From positions 5,084,001-5,148,000 of the forward strand of contig NZ_CP068595.1 of NCBI RefSeq assembly GCF_016772475.1: a DNA stretch of 64,000 nt, given 5' to 3'. The notes beneath the pieces are model-generated. The model worked only from the letters and a program-made list of their open reading frames with translations, was not told the DNA's origin and did no database searches. The translations under genes were made by a program, and so were the position numbers. Origin of the DNA: Paenibacillus sonchi. GTDB taxonomy: Bacteria; Bacillota; Bacilli; Paenibacillales; Paenibacillaceae. This document shows positions 8,028-16,322 of the stretch, one piece after another; position 1 is the first letter of the stretch; each line of letters opens with the position of its first letter.

Positions 8028-8150
8028 TTTAAGAAAACCTTCAGGAAGAATTTATGTAATTTTAAGGTTCGGGGAGTATAGTAGAGGTCTCCACCCCCCA
8101 GTGGATAGGTTTTGATTAGATCCTGCCGTGCCTCGGCGGGATCTTGTTAT
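8028..8150 (+). ncRNA. Candidate small RNA unit A (promoter plus hairpin)
   Basis: TTTTAAGGTTCGGGG (8060-8074) precedes a TATAGT -10 (8077-8082); 40 bases later a strong hairpin AGATCC-GCCG / CGGC-GGATCT (8118-8144) closes the unit, with only a weak T stretch. TTTAAG and CTTCAG boxes at 10-11 bp steps upstream look like binding sites of an OmpR-type response regulator. No start codon with ribosome binding site lies inside. The transcript would be about 60 nt. Confidence 0.35.
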
Positions 8151-8194
8151 GGGCAGAGAACCGCATTCGACAATTTCAGCAGTTTTTTATTAGA

Positions 8195-8292
8195 TTTTCA
8201 TACGCTTTTAAGCTTCAGGGCTTATAGTAATCCTATGACCCCCTTATAAATAGACCTTGGCCCTGCCGGACGTTGGCGGGGTCCCTTTTTTG
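8195..8292 (+). ncRNA. Candidate small RNA unit B (promoter plus terminator)
   Basis: Same design as the unit 140 bp upstream: TTTTCAT-N4-TTTTAAG, CTTCAGGG, TATAGT (8223-8228), then ACCCCC and a hairpin GACC...GCC / GGC...GGTC (8253-8283) with six T (8286-8291). It encodes no recognisable peptide, so a transcript of about 60 nt would be non-coding. Confidence 0.4.
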
Positions 8293-8482
8293 TTTAAAGA
8301 ACAGGTAGGAGCCTAGCCGGTCTGGTCGTCCCTTCCTTTACATAATATTCCATAAGCTTTAGACTGACACCAGGCATGCACGAAGGGGGCGGATTGATGT
8401 TGCTTATAGGGAGAACAAGCACATCATCGATAAACGGTTGTAACACGGGAGCGTTCAATTTTGTCTATAGGAGAGGTACATC

Positions 8483-8575
8483 ATGACGGAGTTCAGAATC
8501 AGAGACACGCTGCTGAAAGTCACTAAGGGAGATATCACCCGCAACCTCCGGAAAAAGAGTCTACAGCGGCAATAA
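8483..8575 (+). pseudogene. Truncated macro-domain protein, 30 codons
   Basis: From ATG 8483, behind GGAGAGG at good spacing, the peptide reads MTEFRIRDTLLKVTKGDITR, the exact beginning of a macro (ADP-ribose-binding) domain up to the GDIT motif. It then continues with NLRKKSLQRQ and a stop instead of the expected VDAIVNAAN. The start, ribosome binding site and promoter region look intact, so an internal deletion of about 150 codons seems likely. A full-length macro protein is encoded at 44074-44634 and could be compared. Confidence 0.55.
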
Positions 8576-8631
8576 AATGCTAAAATGATCGCAGAGACAT
8601 TACATACCAGTACAGCAACGGAGGTTTATAC

Positions 8632-9363
8632 GTGGAGACGATTGCAATTATTTCAGATATTCATGGCAATGCAACAGCCTTGGAGACGGTTCTGGCGGAT
8701 ATTCAGCAGCGCAGGATCAGCCGGATCTTCTGCCTGGGAGACCTTGTGGGCAAAGGACCCAATTCTGATCGGGCTGTTGACCTGATCCGGGAGCATTGTG
8801 AGAAAGTGGTCAGGGGCAACTGGGATGAGTTCATTGCAGGTGATAGCGAGCTTGAGGTGATAAAATGGCACCAGGCTCTGCTGGGAAAAGAACGCCTGGC
8901 GTATTTGAGCGGACTGCCGTTCTCCATTGAGTTCTGGATGAGCGGCCGGTACATCCGTCTCTTTCATGCTTCGCCGCGGAGTGTAAATGAGCGGGTCCAG
9001 CCCTGGGACGATCTGGAGCTGCGTGTGTCGCTGTTTGAGCCTTCAGAGCTGTGCGGCAGCCAGCTGCCTGCAGATGTGGCCGGTTACGGGGATATTCATG
9101 GTGCCTATCTTCAGCATCTGGCAGGAAAAACCTTGTTCAATGCGGGGAGTGTCGGCAATCCGCTGGATCTGACACAGGCCTCGTATGTCATTATGGAGGG
9201 GAATTACGGGAGCGGAGATCCGGCACCGCTGAATATACAGTTCGTAAGGGTTCCTTATGACATTGAGCGGGCTGTGCAGCAGGCCGTAGATTCGCAAATG
9301 CCCCATTTGGAGCCGTACATTAAAGAGCTTAGGACTGCTGAATACAGAGGCAAAGGCCAATGA
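8632..9363 (+). CDS. Metallophosphoesterase, YfcE/diadenosine-phosphatase-like
   Basis: The 243-residue cytoplasmic protein has the calcineurin-like motifs in order: SDIHGN (residues 8-13), LGDLVGKGP (about 36-44), RGNWDEF (GNxD/H block, about 61-67), FHASP (His, about 108), YGDIHGAY (about 147) and NAGSVGNP (about 166). This pattern matches small bacterial phosphodiesterases such as YfcE and PrpE relatives; the substrate is not predictable. The start is GTG 8632 behind GGAGG. It stands as a single gene. Confidence 0.87.
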   Translation: METIAIISDIHGNATALETVLADIQQRRISRIFCLGDLVGKGPNSDRAVDLIREHCEKVVRGNWDEFIAGDSELEVIKWHQALLGKERLAYLSGLPFSIEFWMSGRYIRLFHASPRSVNERVQPWDDLELRVSLFEPSELCGSQLPADVAGYGDIHGAYLQHLAGKTLFNAGSVGNPLDLTQASYVIMEGNYGSGDPAPLNIQFVRVPYDIERAVQQAVDSQMPHLEPYIKELRTAEYRGKGQ

Positions 9364-9411
9364 GTTCAGGCAGCAGCCGCCCGGAATAAATGCAAAGGAA
9401 GTTCTGATTAA

Positions 9412-9440
9412 GCCTGACCGGTGCCGGCCGGCTTTTTCTT
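9412..9440 (+). terminator. Likely terminator after the phosphoesterase
   Basis: GCCTGACCGG and CCGGCCGGC form an imperfect stem with a two-base loop, followed by TTTTTCTTTTT. Confidence 0.6.
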
Positions 9441-9454
9441 TTTCCGGAAAGTAA

Positions 9455-9500
9455 TTGACAAACTTATAGAATGCTACTAATATAAAGTTAGTTAATGTGT
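9455..9500 (+). promoter_or_regulatory. Promoter of the catE-like gene with an imperfect dyad
   Basis: TTGACA (9455-9460), 17 bp, TAATAT (9478-9483). AACTTATA (from 9461) and TATAAAGTT (9481-9489) form an interrupted inverted repeat that spans the promoter and could bind an HxlR/DUF24 regulator such as CatR of B. subtilis. That regulator is an inference from the gene it would control. Confidence 0.5.
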
Positions 9501-9603
9501 AACGGAAACAGTTACAGCTTGCTGAATTGGAGTATTGGAACTTGTTAAGACTAACCGCAGACATGGAAATTGGATAACTTATGTTCATTCAGGAGGGGTT
9601 TAT

Positions 9604-10470
9604 ATGACAACAGCAGCAGTATTGCCGCAAAGTTTGGAAATTGGACTGGTGCAGCTTCGGGTAAGCGATTTGGAGCGCTCGCTCGCTTTTTATCAGAATG
9701 TGGTAGGACTGAAGGTGCTGCGCCAGAACGGGCGCGAAGTGGAAATGACAGCGGATGGCCAGCATGTGCTCCTGGTGCTGCGGGAGATTAAGAACGCGCG
9801 GGTGCTCCGGCGCAATTCGGTGGCGGGTCTGTATCACTTTGCCATTCTTGTGCCTGACCGTCCCAGTCTGGGACTGGTGCTGCGCAATCTGATTGATTCC
9901 GGCATCCACATCGGTCAGGGCGACCATCTGGTTAGTGAGGCGCTGTACATTCAAGACCCGGATAATAACGGAATTGAGCTGTACCGCGACCGGCCGCGGG
10001 ATACATGGAAGCATGAAGCGAACGGGAATGTGGTGATGACCACAGATCCGGTGGATGTGGATGGTCTGCTGGCCGCTTCTGAAGGTCTGTCCTGGCCCGG
10101 ACTGCCTGCGGGCACCGTGATCGGGCATGTTCATTTTCACGTGGGTGATCTTGGCGAAGCCAAGAAATTCTACGTTGATACGCTGGGCTTCGAGCAGACG
10201 GCACATTACGGTGATGCAGCGATGTTTATCTCAGCGGGGGGATACCACCACCATATGGGGCTGAATATTTGGGCGGGTCAAGGGGTGCCGGCGGCTCCGG
10301 CAGATGCGGCAGGCATAGATTATTTTACCCTGCTGCTGCCTAGTGTTCAGGAGCGTGATCTGGTAGCCGAACGGGTGCGCTCCGCCGGATACCGGGTGGA
10401 TGAAACCGGTGGTATTGTCACCGTTACCGATCCATGGAACATAGGCATTCAGCTGCTGGTGAAGCCCTGA
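9604..10470 (+). CDS. VOC family extradiol dioxygenase, CatE-like
   Basis: 288 residues made of two glyoxalase/VOC modules. The first has LGLVQLRVSDLERSLAFYQ-like start and DPDNNGIELYRDRP; the second has GHVHFHVGDLGEAKKFYVDTLGF, YHHHMGLNIW and a final NIGIQLLV. This two-module arrangement matches catechol-2,3-dioxygenase CatE of B. subtilis, which opens catechol rings at an Fe(II) centre and protects from quinone-forming catechols. The start is ATG 9604 behind AGGAGGGG. It is a single gene with its own promoter. Confidence 0.78.
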   Translation: MTTAAVLPQSLEIGLVQLRVSDLERSLAFYQNVVGLKVLRQNGREVEMTADGQHVLLVLREIKNARVLRRNSVAGLYHFAILVPDRPSLGLVLRNLIDSGIHIGQGDHLVSEALYIQDPDNNGIELYRDRPRDTWKHEANGNVVMTTDPVDVDGLLAASEGLSWPGLPAGTVIGHVHFHVGDLGEAKKFYVDTLGFEQTAHYGDAAMFISAGGYHHHMGLNIWAGQGVPAAPADAAGIDYFTLLLPSVQERDLVAERVRSAGYRVDETGGIVTVTDPWNIGIQLLVKP

Positions 10471-10546
10471 AATAACGCTAAGACTTGTTCATCTTCGCTC
10501 ATTCCCCTATAATATGTGGGAATAAATGAGCGAAAGGATGAATGTC

Positions 10547-11422
10547 TTGCATAATTTCAGAATGGCATATGTTGTCCTTTGTCATAAAAATCCGGAGCAG
10601 ATCAATCTGCTGCTGGAATCGCTAACGGATGAGCATGTGGAATTTTTTCTCCATGTGGACCGGAAAAGCGGGATCGAGGCGCAAATCCTACACCGGGAAG
10701 ACATTCATTTTGTGAAGGAGCCTGTGGATGTGCAGTGGGGCCACTACGGCCAGATTGAATGCATTCTCAAATGTTTTGAACTGATTAAGGAGCATGGGCA
10801 TTTTGACTACATTCATATTATAAGCGGTCAGGATCTGCCGCTGGTTTCGAACCGGACAATCGTTGACTTCTTCAAGGAACATCAGGGAAAAGAGTTCGTC
10901 AAACATCTGCAGCTGCCGAATGAAGCGGAAATGTGGGGCTGCATGTACAGAGTGTCTGTGTACTATCCGAGGTTTCTCGTCTCCCGGGCCAAGGCCGTCT
11001 CGGAAATCCGCAACCGCTACATCAATCTGGTGATGTCGGTGCCGATGCTGAAGCGCAGCTTGAAGCACCTGCCGGATGCTCTGTATAAGGGCTCGAACTG
11101 GATGTCTGTTACCGGAGAATGCATGGAGTATATTTTGGAGTATATCCGCGATAATCCCGGCTATGTCCGTTTATTTAAAAACTCCTTTTGCGGAGACGAA
11201 ATCTTTTTTCATAGCATTATCTTGAACAGCGGCTTCAAGCATAAGGTGGTCAATGAAATCAAACGTTATACCGATTGGGATACCGGACCGGAATTTCCGA
11301 GGACATTGCGGGCGGAGGATTACGAACGAATCCGGCAAAAGGGTACCGAATGCTTCTGGGGCCGCAAGTTTGACCTGGATGTGGACCGGGAGATCGTTCA
11401 GGATATCCTGCAGCTGGCCTGA
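10547..11422 (+). CDS. Core-2/I-branching-type glycosyltransferase (GT14)
   Basis: About 291 residues matching the GT14 (PF02485) family: AYVVLCHKNPEQINLLLESL at the N-terminus, FLHVDRKS, VQWGHYGQIECILKC, YIHIISGQDLPLVS and SFCGDEIFFHSIILNS, the last holding the likely catalytic Glu. Such enzymes add beta-linked N-acetylglucosamine or xylose; bacterial members serve surface polysaccharides. The protein lacks membrane segments. A promoter (TTGTTC, 18 bp, TATAAT at 10509-10514) leaves no room for a leader before ATG 10526, so TTG 10547, nine bases after GAAAGG, is the preferred start. The downstream terminator is a perfect 20-bp stem. Confidence 0.85.
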   Translation: MHNFRMAYVVLCHKNPEQINLLLESLTDEHVEFFLHVDRKSGIEAQILHREDIHFVKEPVDVQWGHYGQIECILKCFELIKEHGHFDYIHIISGQDLPLVSNRTIVDFFKEHQGKEFVKHLQLPNEAEMWGCMYRVSVYYPRFLVSRAKAVSEIRNRYINLVMSVPMLKRSLKHLPDALYKGSNWMSVTGECMEYILEYIRDNPGYVRLFKNSFCGDEIFFHSIILNSGFKHKVVNEIKRYTDWDTGPEFPRTLRAEDYERIRQKGTECFWGRKFDLDVDREIVQDILQLA

Positions 11423-11430
11423 ATCATTAA

Positions 11431-11480
11431 TAATAAGCAGGAGCTGGACCGGCGTAGACGGGTCCAGCTCCTGCTTATTA
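11431..11480. terminator. Bidirectional terminator between convergent genes
   Basis: A perfect 20-bp inverted repeat with a 10-base loop lies between the glycosyltransferase and the convergent MBL hydrolase. It has an AT-rich arm end in both directions. Confidence 0.9.
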
Positions 11481-11515
11481 TGTTTTACCAGGCAATACCC
11501 GCCAAGGTCCGGGGA

Positions 11516-12271
11516 CTAATTGCCTCCATGAGCCAATTCAGCGATCCGGCGGTTGACGTCCCCCCGGAACAGGCCCCCGTGATAGCAAATCACCTGATCG
11601 ATTTCAAAATCAGCAAATTTATGCAGAGACTGGAGGGCTTCAGCCATGTCCGGTGTAGCTGCTGCATCGGGACCGCACAGCTCACCTCCGCGCACAGTCA
11701 GCGCATCGGCTGCAATCAGCGTGCGGCTGGCCTGATGGTACAGGCTCAGGTGGCCCGGACTGTGGCCGGGAGTATGAATGACGGCGATTCCGCCGCCGAC
11801 GGGCAAGACCTCGCCGCCTGTAAGCGTCCGGTCCACGCCTGCTCTGGGCGGATGGGCCAGCACATGCAGAAAAGCCCGCTTCCATTCCTCGGATACGTTC
11901 TTGGGGAGCATGGCTTCGGCGGCGGCCAGCGCTTCAGGAGTGTGTTTCAGCAGCATCTGCTTGCCTTCAATATAAGGCCGCTCGATTTCATGCGCGAGAA
12001 CGGTGATTTTGGATTCGCTCTGTTCCAGAAGAGCAGGCAGGCTTCCGATATGATCGATATCCTGGTGAGTGATAAGGATCGTCCGAACAAGGTTCCAGGG
12101 CACAGAGGCTGCAGCCGCAGCCTCCTTGAACTTTTGCGCTGATCCGGGGACGCCGGTGTCGATCAGTACAGCCTCTTCTTCGTCCCAGATCAAGGTCGGA
12201 TAGAACGTGTCCGTTCCGCCCATGACGGGGACCGAAATCTCCAGCATTTCAATTCCTTTGGCGATATGCAT
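11516..12271 (-). CDS. MBL-fold metallohydrolase
   Basis: 251 residues with the metallo-beta-lactamase signature THQDIDHIGS (about 69-78), the further metal ligands in HTPGHSPGHLSLYH (about 160) and AADAL (about 181), and a late CYHGG His. The glyoxalase-II/lactonase-like subgroup with HxDxDH suggests a thioester or lactone hydrolase in the cytoplasm, but the substrate is open. It is transcribed towards the GT14 gene; GGAGGG stands before the ATG. The upstream gap has no visible partner. Confidence 0.88.
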   Translation of the reverse strand: MHIAKGIEMLEISVPVMGGTDTFYPTLIWDEEEAVLIDTGVPGSAQKFKEAAAAASVPWNLVRTILITHQDIDHIGSLPALLEQSESKITVLAHEIERPYIEGKQMLLKHTPEALAAAEAMLPKNVSEEWKRAFLHVLAHPPRAGVDRTLTGGEVLPVGGGIAVIHTPGHSPGHLSLYHQASRTLIAADALTVRGGELCGPDAAATPDMAEALQSLHKFADFEIDQVICYHGGLFRGDVNRRIAELAHGGN

Positions 12272-12421
12272 GATATCCCTCCGTTACAAAAGATAGATTT
12301 GTGCCGTTAGGCTAATGCATATCATACGCAAATCCGTTTTCGTTTTCAATACTTAAATTATCAATTATAACATAAATAAATATTTTTGTCAATGGGTTAA
12401 ACAGTGAACAATATCGGCTTT

Positions 12422-12485
12422 ATGTAAAGCTGACTTTACATTTCATATGGGGCATGATATGCTATATGTAAAGCTAGCTTTACAT
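12422..12485 (+). promoter_or_regulatory. Twin palindromic operators and promoter of the XRE regulator gene
   Basis: ATGTAAAGCTGACTTTACAT (12422-12441) and ATGTAAAGCTAGCTTTACAT (12466-12485) are near-perfect and perfect 20-bp palindromes, 44 bp centre to centre. TTTACA within the first (12435-12440) serves as -35 and, after 17 bp, TATGCT (12458-12463) as -10, so one operator covers the -35 and the other the transcription start. Autorepression by the downstream XRE protein is the obvious reading. Confidence 0.75.
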
Positions 12486-12502
12486 AACCAGGAGGAACAG
12501 CA

Positions 12503-12703
12503 ATGAAGAATAAGCTTGAGGCAATCCGGAAGCAGCAGGGCATCAAGCAGGAAGAACTCGCGGAGGCTCTGGAGGTATCAAGACAGACGATCTGCTCCCT
12601 GGAGAACGGGAGGTATAATCCGTCGATCATTCTGGCTTTTAAGCTGGCGAGATACTTCAAACTGAGCATCGAGGATATTTTTGAATATGAGGAGGAGGGA
12701 TAG
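12503..12703 (+). CDS. XRE-family transcriptional regulator (small HTH protein)
   Basis: 66 residues forming a single helix-turn-helix: KLEAIRKQQGIKQEELAEALEVSRQTICSLENGRYNPSIILAFKLARYF, ending IEDIFEYEEE. This is the YozG-like stand-alone type that is nearly always followed by a small membrane protein gene, as here (stop TAG 12701-12703, GTG 12705). It starts behind AGGAGGAA. Two matching palindromes in its promoter make autoregulation likely. Confidence 0.9.
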   Translation: MKNKLEAIRKQQGIKQEELAEALEVSRQTICSLENGRYNPSIILAFKLARYFKLSIEDIFEYEEEG

Positions 12704-12704
12704 T

Positions 12705-13127
12705 GTGAGGAAGGGCGGCTTGTGGCTGTATGCGGGATTGGCAGTGATTGGTGCAGTTGCCTTATACATCGGCGGGTTTGTTCTAAGCGGGGAAGGAATG
12801 ATTTCCGGATTATGTATCGGACTAGGGGCGGCTGTATTTTGTTTGGGGATGGGGAACTTTATAAGCAGCCTGCTGGCATCAAAGCCTGAAACCGATGAAC
12901 GCGCCCGCCGGTAGGCTGTCGAAGTCCAGGATGAGCGGAATATCCGCCTCCGGGAAAAGGTGGGCTCGACCATTAACCGGGTGCTTGTGTATGCGTTAAG
13001 TATTCTGGTGCTGGCCCTTGGGTTTATGGGCGCGGGTATTACCATCATTCTTATGGTCTCATCGCTGCTTCTGCTGGAGCTGGTGCTGGCAATCGGGTTA
13101 TCCAATTACTATACTAAGAGAATGTGA
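12705..13127 (+). pseudogene. DUF2178-like membrane protein with in-frame TAG stop
   Basis: From GTG 12705 (GGAGGAGGG in front) the frame reads two transmembrane helices (WLYAGLAVIGAVALYIGGF and MISGLCIGLGAAVFCLGMG), then KPETDERARR, a TAG codon (12915-12917 region), then AVEVQDERNIRLREKVG and two more helices, ending at 13127 without any frame change. The duplicated DER motifs and the four-helix plan fit DUF2178-type partners of YozG-like regulators. A single nonsense change, or a read error of one base, interrupts an otherwise intact 140-codon gene. Confidence 0.8.
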
Positions 13128-13166
13128 AGCTGAATGTAGCTTAAATATCAGGGGAGGTTGATGGGA

Positions 13167-15188
13167 GTGGAGACATTTCTCGCTGTGCTTTTAATGCTGG
13201 GACTGATCGCAGTCTCCAACATCGTGAACCGGTTTATCCCTTTTGTGCCGGTTCCCCTGATCCAGATTGGACTGGGTGTTATTGCTGCGGTAATTCCAAC
13301 GGGCATCCATATGTCCTTTGAGCCGGAGCTGTTTTTTGTGTTGTTCATTGCGCCGCTGCTGTTCAATGACGGGAGGCGCACACCGCGCGACGAGCTGTGG
13401 AATCTCAGGGCGCCCATTCTGCTGCTGGCGCTGGGGCTGGTCTTTGCCACAGTATTTGTGGCCGGGTACGCCATCCACTGGATGATTCCGTCGATACCGC
13501 TGGCTGCTTCCTTTGCCCTCGCAGCGATTCTATCGCCTACGGATGCCGTTGCGGTCAGCTCACTGGCCGGGAAGGTGCATCTGCCGAAGAGTATCCACCG
13601 CATACTTGAAGGCGAGTCGCTGATGAATGACGCTTCCGGTCTGGTCGCCTTCAAGTTTGCCATCGCGGCGGCAGTTACCGGAATGTTTTCGCTGCCCAAG
13701 GCGACGGTCAGCTTTGTGCTGATCGCGGCTGGGGGCCTGCTGCTTGGCGCACTGCTGTCATTTGTGCTGATCCGGCTCAGTGTATTTATCCGCAGGTTCG
13801 GTATGGAGGATGTCACGATTCATGTGCTGCTGCAGATTCTCACGCCATTTATTATTTATTTGATCAGCGAAGAAATCGGCGTGTCCGGTATCCTCGCCGT
13901 GGTAGCAGGCGGCGTGATGTTTGCCATTGAGAAGGACCGTGCCGTGTCTCCGCAATACAAACTGCAGCTTGTATCGGCAAGCACGTGGTCGGTGCTGCTG
14001 CTCATCCTGAATGGCCTGGTCTTTCTGATCCTTGGCGTATCCGTTCCCGACGTTATGGAGGTGATCTACCACGACAGTACTTTGAACAACTTCATGGTGG
14101 CAGGTTATGTGCTGGCGATTACGGCGCTGCTGATTGTGCTGCGGTTTCTCTGGGTGTATGCTTATTCTCTGTTTGAGAGCCGCAGGCTGAAGACACCGAG
14201 ATCATCGCTGAGGTCACAGCTGATTACTTCAATCTCGGGTGTGCGCGGGGCGGTAACGCTGGCCGGGGCTTTCTCTATTCCGCTTGTATTGGGAGACGGT
14301 TCGCCGTTCCCGCAGCGGGATCTCATTATTGCCCTTGCAGCCGGGGTTATTCTGATGTCGCTGATCATTGCCAGCATCTTTCTGCCGCTGCTGGCCGGTG
14401 AGCAAGAGACGGCTGTGTTGGAGAGCGTCCAGGTCAGTTCGGAGCTGACCGCAAGATCCGTGGTCATTGACGCCGGCATGAGCATGCTGCGCAGCCTGAT
14501 CTCGGAGAACCCCCAGCCCGCGAACCAGCCGGCACTGCTGGAATTCACGGACAAAATCGACAAGCTCTGCGTTCCGAGGGCAGCCGATGATCCGGAAGCG
14601 GAACGCTTCCGGCAGCTGGGAATTCAGGCCAAGCGGAGTGCAATTGCCGCGGAGCGTTCGGAACTGCGGAGGATGCTGGAGAATGGCTCCATCGCTGCTC
14701 CTGTAGCGTCGAAGATGGAAGAGCTGCTCGATCACAAGGAAGCCTTGATGTGCAAGCGGCTGGACACGCAGATCAAATTCTCGCTTACTGAGATTCAGCG
14801 TCTGTTCTCGGGTCTGTTCTCGGGCCGGCTGAACGGGGATGAGGGACGACAGGCGGCGCAGAATGCTGAAAGCGCCCGGACCGCAAAGATCTCAATGTGC
14901 CAGGCCGCCATCTCTGCCGTCAGCGCCGACATGAGCGAAGAGAACCGTCTGGCCTCGCAAAAGGTCATTGACAAGTACGAGCAGATGGAGTCGCGGCTCA
15001 TTGAAGGAGAAGGCTGGATTAAGGATGGAGTTGTCGATGACCAGAAGCTTGAGCTGAAGCTCCAGGCCATCCAGGAACAGCGGAATACCGTGCAGCAAAT
15101 GTATCAGGACGGAGCGATTAATCTGAAAATCGCCGGTAAGCTGCGGAAATTTGTCGATCAACTGGAAACAGCGATCTGGGAGGACTAA
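13167..15188 (+). CDS. Na+/H+ antiporter, CPA1 (NhaP) family
   Basis: About 673 residues: twelve or so membrane helices in the first 410, including ILSPTDAVAVSSL and GESLMNDASGLVAFK, the ion-binding Asp motifs of CPA1 exchangers, and SGVRGAVTLAGAFSIP. A cytoplasmic, strongly helical C-terminal tail of about 250 residues probably senses pH or ions. It exchanges cytoplasmic Na+ (or K+) for H+. GGGGAGG at 13151-13157 is nine bases from GTG 13167 but only three from ATG 13161, so GTG 13167 is chosen. The GNAT gene follows after 2 bp and shares its transcript. Confidence 0.9.
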   Translation: METFLAVLLMLGLIAVSNIVNRFIPFVPVPLIQIGLGVIAAVIPTGIHMSFEPELFFVLFIAPLLFNDGRRTPRDELWNLRAPILLLALGLVFATVFVAGYAIHWMIPSIPLAASFALAAILSPTDAVAVSSLAGKVHLPKSIHRILEGESLMNDASGLVAFKFAIAAAVTGMFSLPKATVSFVLIAAGGLLLGALLSFVLIRLSVFIRRFGMEDVTIHVLLQILTPFIIYLISEEIGVSGILAVVAGGVMFAIEKDRAVSPQYKLQLVSASTWSVLLLILNGLVFLILGVSVPDVMEVIYHDSTLNNFMVAGYVLAITALLIVLRFLWVYAYSLFESRRLKTPRSSLRSQLITSISGVRGAVTLAGAFSIPLVLGDGSPFPQRDLIIALAAGVILMSLIIASIFLPLLAGEQETAVLESVQVSSELTARSVVIDAGMSMLRSLISENPQPANQPALLEFTDKIDKLCVPRAADDPEAERFRQLGIQAKRSAIAAERSELRRMLENGSIAAPVASKMEELLDHKEALMCKRLDTQIKFSLTEIQRLFSGLFSGRLNGDEGRQAAQNAESARTAKISMCQAAISAVSADMSEENRLASQKVIDKYEQMESRLIEGEGWIKDGVVDDQKLELKLQAIQEQRNTVQQMYQDGAINLKIAGKLRKFVDQLETAIWED

Positions 15189-15190
15189 TC

Positions 15191-15712
15191 ATGGGAGAAA
15201 CAGCAGCAAGCGGGTTGTCTTTTACGGAGATTGGGGAAGAACATCTGGCTGAAGCAGTAAATATTTATAATTATTACGTGCTGAATACGACGGTTTCCTT
15301 TCATACAGAGCCGCTGGATGAGGCTGCTATGCGTGAGTCGGTGCTGAGCGGCGATCCGCGCTTCAAATCTTACGCCATTCTGGAGAACGGTGAAATGCAG
15401 GGTTATGTCCTGATTGCCAGACACAAGAACAAACAGGCCTATGACAGCTCCGGCGAAATCAGCGTTTATCTTAAGCCAGGCAGCGGTGGGAAGGGACTCG
15501 GCGGGAAAGCGCTCAGCTTCATTGAGGAGCGTGCGGCCGAGCTCGGTTTTCATGTGCTGGTGGCAACGGTATGCGCAGATAATGAACCGAGCCGCCGGCT
15601 GTTCACCAGACACGGATATGAGCAAAGCGCTTTGTTCAAAGAAATCGGCAGTAAATTCGGCAGATGGCTGGATATCGCAAGCTACCAGAAAATTATCGGA
15701 CGGACGGTTTAG
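15191..15712 (+). CDS. GNAT N-acetyltransferase, phosphinothricin acetyltransferase-like
   Basis: 173 residues with the start AVNIYNYYVLNTTVSFHTEP typical of the phosphinothricin/methionine-sulfoximine acetyltransferase group, the acetyl-CoA loop segment SGGKGLGGKAL (about 97-107) and the late NEPSRRLFTRHGYEQSALF block. It would acetylate an amine on an amino-acid-like substrate in the cytoplasm. GGAGG overlaps the end of the antiporter gene and lies eight bases before the ATG, showing translational coupling. A perfect hairpin ends the operon. Confidence 0.85.
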   Translation: MGETAASGLSFTEIGEEHLAEAVNIYNYYVLNTTVSFHTEPLDEAAMRESVLSGDPRFKSYAILENGEMQGYVLIARHKNKQAYDSSGEISVYLKPGSGGKGLGGKALSFIEERAAELGFHVLVATVCADNEPSRRLFTRHGYEQSALFKEIGSKFGRWLDIASYQKIIGRTV

Positions 15713-15767
15713 CCGGGCGATAATTTTGTCCACATAAACCCGCCGGCAAGCTTGTCTGTAAAAATCA

Positions 15768-15810
15768 AAACGGCTGCTGCTGTCCAGTTGAAGGACAGCA
15801 GCAGCCGTTT
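15768..15810. terminator. Terminator between the GNAT gene and the exporter operon
   Basis: AAACGGCTGCTGCTGTCC pairs perfectly with its complement around a 7-base loop, with T-rich ends; it probably serves both converging units. Confidence 0.9.
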
Positions 15811-15862
15811 GTTCGTTTCCGTGTGCCGGTTTATGCTAATAGCTGTGCCTTGCACAGTGCTC

Positions 15863-16294
15863 TTATGTGCTTCGGCCGTTCTTCCGCCGGAACATCTGTC
15901 CCAGTACCTCGCTGAGCACAAGGCCGGTTGCGATCGCCCCGCTGAGCAGCAGGGCCTGGACGGCAAACTGGATGGCCAGATTGTTGTCATTCTCGACGAA
16001 CTTGCGCATGGCGTCATACGCCAGGCCGCCCGGAACCAGCGGGATAATGCCGCCGACGCTGAAGATGATGACCGGCATCTTGAAGGAGCGGGCGAAGAAC
16101 TGGCTGATCACCCCGACCGCCACCGTGGCTACAAAGGTGGCGACCACGGTATCCCATTTTTCATCGAGCTGCAGGTACAGCATCCAGCCCACCATCCCGG
16201 CAAACCCGCATTGTACCAAGGCGCGCACCGGCGCATTGAACAAAATGCAGAAGGTGGCAGCGGCAATAAAACTGGTTAACAGTTGCAAAATCAT
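15863..16294 (-). CDS. Threonine/serine exporter family, small subunit (ThrE_2/DUF3815)
   Basis: 143 residues with five predicted membrane helices, including ILFNAPVRALVQCGFAGMVG and IFSVGGIIPLVPGGLAYDAM, the ThrE_2 hallmark with its PxxPG turn. It is the YjjB-like half of a two-gene ThrE-type exporter; the other half lies just upstream (stop 16323). The open frame begins earlier, but ATG 16294 has GAGGT at good distance. Predicted export of small metabolites such as amino acids or succinate, by family. Confidence 0.87.
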   Translation of the reverse strand: MILQLLTSFIAAATFCILFNAPVRALVQCGFAGMVGWMLYLQLDEKWDTVVATFVATVAVGVISQFFARSFKMPVIIFSVGGIIPLVPGGLAYDAMRKFVENDNNLAIQFAVQALLLSGAIATGLVLSEVLGQMFRRKNGRST

Positions 16295-16322
16295 GAACAG
16301 GTTACCTCTTTCACGTGGGGGA

